Below are positions 27,430 through 33,621 of a stretch of DNA of 33,621 nt, piece by piece (within the stretch, counting starts at the first letter, position 1; each line of letters starts with the position of its first letter). The stretch is taken from NCBI GenBank assembly GCA_030625575.1, contig DAOUQP010000008.1, positions 1 to 33,621 on the forward strand. Direction: 5' to 3'. Position numbers and translations under genes: made by a program. Below the pieces are notes generated by a model, which did not search any database, was not told where the DNA came from, and was given only the letters and a program-made list of their open reading frames with translations. Source of the DNA: Eubacteriales bacterium (lineage in GTDB: Bacteria; Bacillota; Clostridia; Peptostreptococcales; Acidaminobacteraceae).

Positions 27430-27903
27430 ATGAATATATTAGATGGTAAAAAACTCATCATCATTGGCGACAGAGATGGTATCCCTGGTCAAGCTATTGA
27501 AGAATGTGTAAAAGCTATTCAAAACGTTGAAGTGCTTTTTAGCGCAACTGAATGTTTTGTCTGAACGGCTGCAGGAGCTATGGATTTGGAAAATCAAAAA
27601 AGAATTTTAGAATTAACTGAAAAACACGGAGCTGAGAATGTTCTAGTAATCTTTGGTGCGGCAGAAGCTGAAACTGCTGGACTAAGCGCAGAGACCGTAT
27701 CAAACGGCGACCCTACTTTTGCAGGACCTTTAGCTGGTGTTGCACTAGGACTCCCTGTTTATCACGCTATTGAACCTGAGTTCAAAGAATCTGTCGATAA
27801 CGACATTTACGATGAACAAGTAGGTATGATGGAAATGGTTCTCGACTTAGATGAAATCATCAGCGAAATGAGCTCTATAAGAGATCAATTCTCAAAATTC
27901 TAA
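27430..27903 (+). CDS. grdA: Glycine reductase selenoprotein A (UGA at 27562-27564 read as Sec45)
   Basis: [62 protein letters not shown]; continuous frame across TGA; AAGGAGAATGACA RBS. Confidence 0.97.
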
Positions 27904-27978
27904 ATTCCAAATCTGTATTGTATTGATTCAGTTTGAATCAAAAAATTCTAACCCAAAATTTTCGGGTGGAGGTGGCTT

Positions 27979-29289
27979 ATGAAAAAAGTAAAAGTAGTAC
28001 ACTATATTAATCAATTTTTCGCTGGTATCGGCGGTGAAGAAAAAGCAAATATCACTCCTGAACTTCGTGAAGGTATTGTAGGACCCGGTATGGCTCTAAA
28101 AGCTGCACTAGGTGAAAACGCTGAAATCGTTGCCACTATTATTTGTGGTGATTCATATTTTAATGAAAATCTTGAAAAAGCAACAAACGAAATCATAGAT
28201 ATGGTAAAAAGCTTAGAAGTGGATATGTTTATTGCAGGCCCCGCTTTTAACGCTGGACGGTATGGAACTGCATGCGGCAGTATTTGTAAATCTGTACAGG
28301 AAACATTGAACATTCCAGTTTTAACAGGAATGTATATTGAAAATCCAGGAGCAGATCTTTATAAAAAAGATATCTATATTTTATCGACAACTAATAATGC
28401 AGCCGGCATGAGAAAAGCTGTTCCAGCTATGGCGAAGTTTGCTCTAAAGCTTATGAATAACGAAGAAATCGGTTCGCCGGAAGATGAAGGCTACCTCGAA
28501 AGAGGAATTCGTGTGAATTATTTCAACGAAAAAAATGGTGCCGAGCGCGCTATCGACATGCTTATTAAAAAGCTTAAAGGTGAACCTTTTAAAACTGAGT
28601 ACCCAATGCCGGTATTTGACAATGTTACTCCAGGTGAAGCAATCATCGACCTAAGCAATGCAAAAATTGCTTTGGTTACTTCTGGCGGTATTGTTCCTAA
28701 AGGCAATCCAGATCGTATTGAATCTTCATCGGCATCAAAATACGGTAAATACTCTATTGAAGGTATAAACGACTTGACTGAAGACGCATATGAGACTGCT
28801 CATGGCGGATATGATCCTTGTTATGCCAACCAAGATGCAGATAGAGTATTGCCTGTAGATGTTTTAAGAGACCTTGAAAGTGAGGGTATGATCGGTTCTT
28901 TGCATAATTATTTCTACTCTACTGTAGGTAATGGAACAAGCGTTAAAAATTCTAAAGCATACTCTCGATCAATTGCAAAAGAACTTCACAGCGACGGAGT
29001 TGATGCAGTTATCTTGACCTCTACATGAGGTACCTGTACTCGTTGCGGTGCAACGTTGGTAAAAGGTATTGAAGAAACTGGCATTCCAGTTGTTCACGTT
29101 TGTACAGTAGTTCCAATTTCATTGACGGTTGGAGCCAACAGAATTATTCCCGCAGTTGCAATACCTCATCCATTTGGCGATTCTGCTTTGGACGCAGATG
29201 AGGAAAAGAAATTAAGAAGATCAATTATAGAAAAAGCATTAAATGCTTTGACAGTTGATATTACGGATCAAACAGTTTTTGAAGATTAG
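27979..29289 (+). CDS. grdB: Glycine reductase component B gamma subunit, selenoprotein GrdB (UGA at 29026-29028 read as Sec350)
   Basis: VILTST-U-GTCTRCGATLVKGIEETGIPVVHVCTV; continuous frame across TGA; GGAGGTGG RBS. Confidence 0.97.
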
Positions 29290-29333
29290 GTGGCTATTAT
29301 GCCACCTTCTGCTTCGATAAGGAGGAAATACTA

Positions 29334-30869
29334 ATGAGTAAAGCTGTACTCAAATCAGCTGGTTATGTACTCGTTCATGTTCCAGAGTTTGTAAAACATA
29401 CCGGAACTACGCAAACTGTGGAAAGAGCAAAAAATCCTGATTCAGATTACTTAGAAGCTTTGGATAGTCATCTCAGACCTTTTGAAGAAGTTGTAAAATA
29501 TGCTCCAAATCAAGTATATATCGGCAACATGGTTCCTGAAGACTTGAGAAGCATCGAAATGCCATGGTGCAATAATTTAACTGATATAAACGATAGATTC
29601 GGTAAGTTTGGTGAAATTATGCCTGAAGATGAATTTATCGGATTGATAAAAATTTCTGATGTTTTCGATTTAGTGAAAATAGAAAAATCTTTTGCTTCTT
29701 CAGTTAAAGAAAAGCTTTCAAACCACCCTATGATTTCTGAAGAAGAAATCTGTGCTATTGGAGATGGCGATGAAATTTCTGAAATCGAATCACTGATAAG
29801 CGAAGGAAATGAACCTTTGTACTTCGATAAAAAAATTGTTGGCTGTGTTAAAAAAGCTCATGATATCGATGTAAATTTAAATTCTCATGTAATGCTTGAA
29901 AATCTTGTTGCAAAAGCTTCAGGAGTTCTTGCATTCAAAAACCTAGTAAAGAAAAATAATATAGATATTGCAAGTATAGATTACGTTATTGAATGTTCTG
30001 AAGAAGCTTGTGGCGATATGAATCAAAGAGGTGGCGGCAACTTCGCAAAATCTCTTGCAGAATCTGTCAATGCAGTCAATGCAACCGGTTCTGATATAAG
30101 AGCGTTTTGTGCCGCTCCTATTCATTCTCTTATCAATGCCGCTTCATTGGTTGCATCCGGAACATATAAAAACGTAGTGGTAGTTGCAGGTGGAGCTACT
30201 GCAAAACTTGGAATGAATGGAAAAGACCATGTTAAAAAAGATCTTCCTATTTTGGAAGATACCTTGGGTGGTTTTGCCGTTCTAATCAGTGAAAATGATG
30301 GATTCAGCCCAATTATCAGAAATGATTTGGTTGGATGTCATACTGTTGGTGCCGGTTCTTCTCCACAGGCTGTTATTACTTCATTGATAATCGCTCCACT
30401 TGAGAAAAATAATTTAAAAGTCACTGATGTTGATAAATATTCAGTTGAAATGCAAAATCCCGATATCACAAAACCAGCTGGTGCTGGTGATGTTCCTGAA
30501 TCCAATTATAAAATGATTGGAGCGATGGGAGTAAAAAGAGGCGACATCGATAGAAAAGAATTACCTGCTTTTGTTAAAAAACACGGACTTCCAGGATGGG
30601 CTCCTACTCAAGGGCATATTCCATCTGGAGTGCCGTATTTAGGTTTTGCAATCGATGATTTAACCAAGGGTTCTTATAATAGAACGATGATTGTCGGAAA
30701 AGGTTCTCTTTTCCTTGGTCGTATGACTAATCAATTCGACGGTGCAAGTATTATTATTGAAAGAAATCCTGGAGAAATTGAAGATAATAACGCTGTAAAC
30801 GATGCCTCGGCTAAAAAACTTATTGCTAAACTCATGAAAAATTTAGCTGAAGAGCTTTTGGCAGAATAG
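29334..30869 (+). CDS. grdC: Glycine reductase component C beta subunit GrdC
   Basis: 511 aa; fatty-acid-synthase-like region (SEEACGDMNQRGGGNFAKSLAESV), gene order grdB-grdC-grdD. Confidence 0.95.
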   Translation: MSKAVLKSAGYVLVHVPEFVKHTGTTQTVERAKNPDSDYLEALDSHLRPFEEVVKYAPNQVYIGNMVPEDLRSIEMPWCNNLTDINDRFGKFGEIMPEDEFIGLIKISDVFDLVKIEKSFASSVKEKLSNHPMISEEEICAIGDGDEISEIESLISEGNEPLYFDKKIVGCVKKAHDIDVNLNSHVMLENLVAKASGVLAFKNLVKKNNIDIASIDYVIECSEEACGDMNQRGGGNFAKSLAESVNAVNATGSDIRAFCAAPIHSLINAASLVASGTYKNVVVVAGGATAKLGMNGKDHVKKDLPILEDTLGGFAVLISENDGFSPIIRNDLVGCHTVGAGSSPQAVITSLIIAPLEKNNLKVTDVDKYSVEMQNPDITKPAGAGDVPESNYKMIGAMGVKRGDIDRKELPAFVKKHGLPGWAPTQGHIPSGVPYLGFAIDDLTKGSYNRTMIVGKGSLFLGRMTNQFDGASIIIERNPGEIEDNNAVNDASAKKLIAKLMKNLAEELLAE

Positions 30870-30879
30870 GAGTATGAAA

Positions 30880-32061
30880 ATGGCAGAAAAAAGTATGAAT
30901 AAAATAATTGGAGAAGCTTTTTTGGATATTGCCGAAAGTATAGAAACTGGCCGCTTTGGCAGAAAGATTCGAATAGGTCTTACTACTCTGGGTTCTGAAA
31001 AAGGTTCATCTAATATGATTGAAGGTGCCCTGCTTGCACTTAATAAAGTTTCTGATCTTGAAGTAGTGCTTATCGGTGAAGAAAACAATTCTGACATTGA
31101 AACTGTAATAGTTGAAAACGAAGAAGAGATGTACTTGGCAATGGAAAAACTTTTGGATGATGGTGACATCGACGCATGTGTCACGCTTCACTATAATTTC
31201 CCTATAGGCGTTTCAACCGTTGGAAAAGTGATAACACCGGGTATGGGTCGTGAACTGTTTATCGCCACTACAACCGGCACCTCTGCAATCGATCGTTCTC
31301 AATCGCTTTTTGCAAATGCGTTATTTGGAATAATTGCCGCTAAAGCTTGTGGAATTAAAAATCCATCTGTTGGAATACTGAATGTCGACAATGCGAAAAA
31401 TGTTGAAAGAGCGCTAAAGAAACTTGATGAAAACGGCTACCCGATCAACTTCGGCGAATCTATAAGATCTGACGGCGGCTCGATAATGAGAGGCAACGAC
31501 CTGCTTTCAGGTTCTGTCGACGTCATGGTAACTGATACACTTACAGGCAATATTCTCATGAAAGTATTTTCATCATACACTACCGGCGGTTCATATGAAT
31601 CGTTAGGCTATGGTTACGGCCCTGGTATCGGAATTGATTATAACCGCAATATTCTCATAGTATCTAGAGCATCTGGTGTTCCAGTCATTGCAGGCGCACT
31701 GCAATATGCATATGAACTCAGTAAACATAATCTTGATAACGTAAGAGCTTTTGAAATAAAAAATGCTATGAATGCCGGTTACCAAGAGATATTCAATTCT
31801 CTTAAAAAAACCGATCAACAAACTTCAGTTCAAGAAACCATAAAAGAAGTTCCGAAGGAAATTGTGACTGCATCTATTTCTGGAATTGATATCATGGAAC
31901 TTGAAGATGCCGTTATTGCTCTCAAATCATGCGGCATCTATGCTGAAAGCGGCATGGGATGCACTGGTGCAGTTATAATGGTGAATGAGAGCAATCTTGA
32001 GAAAGCACTTGAATGTCTTGGCGATAAAGAGTTCATCGCTATAGAAAAATCACCATGCTAA
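30880..32061 (+). CDS. grdD: Glycine reductase component C alpha subunit GrdD
   Basis: PlsX-like fold sequence, C-terminal GMGCTGAVIMVNESN; ATG at 30880 preferred over 30874 from RBS spacing. Confidence 0.94.
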   Translation: MAEKSMNKIIGEAFLDIAESIETGRFGRKIRIGLTTLGSEKGSSNMIEGALLALNKVSDLEVVLIGEENNSDIETVIVENEEEMYLAMEKLLDDGDIDACVTLHYNFPIGVSTVGKVITPGMGRELFIATTTGTSAIDRSQSLFANALFGIIAAKACGIKNPSVGILNVDNAKNVERALKKLDENGYPINFGESIRSDGGSIMRGNDLLSGSVDVMVTDTLTGNILMKVFSSYTTGGSYESLGYGYGPGIGIDYNRNILIVSRASGVPVIAGALQYAYELSKHNLDNVRAFEIKNAMNAGYQEIFNSLKKTDQQTSVQETIKEVPKEIVTASISGIDIMELEDAVIALKSCGIYAESGMGCTGAVIMVNESNLEKALECLGDKEFIAIEKSPC

Positions 32062-32081
32062 ATATCTGATGCATCAAATGT

Positions 32082-32131
32082 AAAACCTTGAGATAGTATG
32101 AAAACTTATTCTCAAGGTTTTTTATTTTTTT
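32082..32131 (+). terminator. Rho-independent terminator of glycine reductase operon
   Basis: AAAACCTTGAG (32082-32092) / CTCAAGGTTTT (32111-32121) followed by T-rich tract. Confidence 0.88.
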
Positions 32132-32211
32132 CCCTTTAATTATTTTAATTTATCAGTTATAATGTTAGCAAGTATTATTATCTGGTACTAATTTAGTTTT
32201 GGGAGGAATTT

Positions 32212-33303
32212 ATGAATTTACCAAGTTTGAAAATTGGAGATTTAATAGCCAAAGTTCCCATCGTCCAAGGTGGCATGGGCGTTGGAGTATCTCTTTCATC
32301 ACTTGCGGGCAATGTTGCTCTCAATGGAGGAATAGGTGTTATTTCAGGTGTTGAAATCGGATTTAAAGAACCTGATTACTACAAGAACAAGATGGAAGCT
32401 AATCTAAGAGCTTTAAAATACCACATAAATGAAGCTAAAAGAATATCTAATGGCGGCATCATCGGTGTCAATATCATGGTTGCTGTTAATAATTTTGAAG
32501 ATTATGTTAAAGAAGCTGTTAAAGCTAAAGCTGATATTATATTTTCTGGTGCAGGCCTTCCACTCGCTCTACCTAAGTTTACTATTGGGTCGAGTACAAA
32601 GGTTGCTCCTATTGTATCTTCTGGTCGAACTGCAAAAGTCATATGTAAAGCCTGGGATAAAAAATTTAATATCATTCCAGATGCTATAGTTGTAGAGGGT
32701 CCCTTAGCTGGTGGTCATCTTGGATATAGCAAAGAAGTTCTTCTAGAAGGAAAAATAACTCTAGAAGATATTCTTAAAGATGTTCTTGAAGAAATAAAAC
32801 CTTTTCAAGAGAAATACAAAAGAAAAATTCCGATAATTGCAGGCGGTGGCGTCTATAATGGCAAACAGATTGCAAACCTATTGAAACTCGGAGCATCTGC
32901 AGTGCAAATCGGATCATTGTTTGTTGCTACTAAAGAATGTGATGCATCTGATGCATTTAAACAATCATATGTAGATTGTAAGAAGGAAGATATCGAGATT
33001 ATCATCTCCCCTGTCGGAATGCCGGGAAGAGCCATTCACAATCAATTTTTACAAGATGTCAAAGAAGGCAAGAAAAAACCGATTAGTTGCTTTGCCAATT
33101 GCTTGAAACCATGTGTACCAAGTGAAGCTCCTTATTGTATCGCCAATGCATTGATAAATGCTGAAAAAGGTAATTTCAATAGTGGTTATGCTTTTGTTGG
33201 TGCCAATGCATATCTAATCGATAGAATATCTACTGTAAAAGAAGTTATGGATAGCTTATGTGCAGAAACAATACAATATTTAAATGGAAAGAATCAGGCT
33301 TGA
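32212..33303 (+). CDS. NAD(P)H-dependent flavin oxidoreductase (nitronate monooxygenase / FabK-like family)
   Basis: PIVQGGMGVGVS, EGPLAGGHLGYS, IPIIAGGGVYNGKQIANLLKLGASAVQIGSLFVAT. Confidence 0.88.
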   Translation: MNLPSLKIGDLIAKVPIVQGGMGVGVSLSSLAGNVALNGGIGVISGVEIGFKEPDYYKNKMEANLRALKYHINEAKRISNGGIIGVNIMVAVNNFEDYVKEAVKAKADIIFSGAGLPLALPKFTIGSSTKVAPIVSSGRTAKVICKAWDKKFNIIPDAIVVEGPLAGGHLGYSKEVLLEGKITLEDILKDVLEEIKPFQEKYKRKIPIIAGGGVYNGKQIANLLKLGASAVQIGSLFVATKECDASDAFKQSYVDCKKEDIEIIISPVGMPGRAIHNQFLQDVKEGKKKPISCFANCLKPCVPSEAPYCIANALINAEKGNFNSGYAFVGANAYLIDRISTVKEVMDSLCAETIQYLNGKNQA

Positions 33304-33321
33304 TAACCTGATTCTTTTTTT
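33288..33321 (+). terminator. Rho-independent terminator
   Basis: AAAGAATCAGG (33288-33298) / CCTGATTCTTT (33307-33317) then T-run; overlaps stop codon region. Confidence 0.85.
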
Positions 33322-33344
33322 ATCTTTAAAGAAAAACAACAATA

Positions 33345-33621
33345 CTAATGTCTGTTTCTCCCTTTACCTTGATTTTGATTGACATTCAACTCAGTTTCAA
33401 CCGGTATTATTTCTCCAGATACCAAAGCATCAGATAAGGCATCTGCAACTGCATTGACAATTCCAACAGATGAATAAGTAGATCCAGACACAGTATCCAC
33501 TTCTAGACTTTGTCCCTCGATAATCTGAGAAGGTATCGATTCGAAAGCGGGTAAAAAATAACTTTCCCTTTGTTCGTTATGTTCAATTATCTCAATCGAA
33601 TCTATTGAATTATCATGAACG
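33345..33621 (-). CDS. FMN-binding domain protein (5' end outside window)
   Basis: Manual minus-strand translation: FESIPSQIIEGQSLEVDTVSGSTYSSVGIVNAVADALSDAL..., FMN_bind SG[AS]T motif; no ORF in the track. Confidence 0.75.
   Translation of the reverse strand, partial: VHDNSIDSIEIIEHNEQRESYFLPAFESIPSQIIEGQSLEVDTVSGSTYSSVGIVNAVADALSDALVSGEIIPVETELNVNQNQGKGRNRH

Noticed and set aside
27580-27903. 107-aa stand-alone ORF
   Set aside because: It is the C-terminal part of grdA after the Sec UGA; no independent RBS, and continuous GrdA similarity from 27430.
28011-28313. 100-aa minus-strand ORF within grdB
   Set aside because: Antisense to a strongly supported coding region, no independent signals. 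The same applies to 26116-26382, 28518-28706, 29943-30125, 30843-31184 and 31603-31821.
29056-29289. 77-aa stand-alone ORF
   Set aside because: It is the C-terminal part of grdB after the Sec UGA at 29026-29028.
1-33621. CRISPR arrays, tRNA/rRNA genes, transposases, phage genes
   Set aside because: Looked for repeated spacers, tRNA arm patterns, IS/transposase motifs and phage proteins by eye; none recognised.

Overview
Low-GC window that looks like the chromosome of an amino-acid-fermenting clostridium (taxon inferred from gene content only). No CRISPR, rRNA, tRNA, phage or transposon genes were recognised. Main contents, left to right: an AAA ATPase, an MBL-fold hydrolase and a radical SAM gene; a five-gene Opp-like peptide ABC importer operon (minus strand, about 10.75-3.3 kb) with an enlarged binding protein and an enlarged OppC-like permease; an oxygen/oxidative-damage cluster (MsrA-MsrB fusion, flavodiiron protein, DUF438/hemerythrin/PAS protein, PCMT); a coupled EamA / DUF1576 / small protein / ferredoxin operon; FAH-family protein; htpG and hsp20 with a perfect CIRCE operator; an SBP-PAS-GGDEF-HD-GYP protein; and a selenocysteine-dependent glycine reductase operon (grdX-trxA-grdE-grdA-grdB-grdC-grdD) preceded by a tandem glycine riboswitch with an overlapping terminator. 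grdA and grdB each contain an in-frame UGA that breaks the supplied ORF track. The glycine reductase operon itself is a known system. The less expected signals are a run of about 60-66 aa tandem repeats inserted in the OppC-like permease, a structured leader and a 10-bp intercistronic hairpin in the peptide-transport operon, the DUF1576 gene set with a degenerate GHKL-like partner, and the SBP/c-di-GMP gene divergent from the glycine reductase operon. All domain names come from reading motifs, not from database searches.
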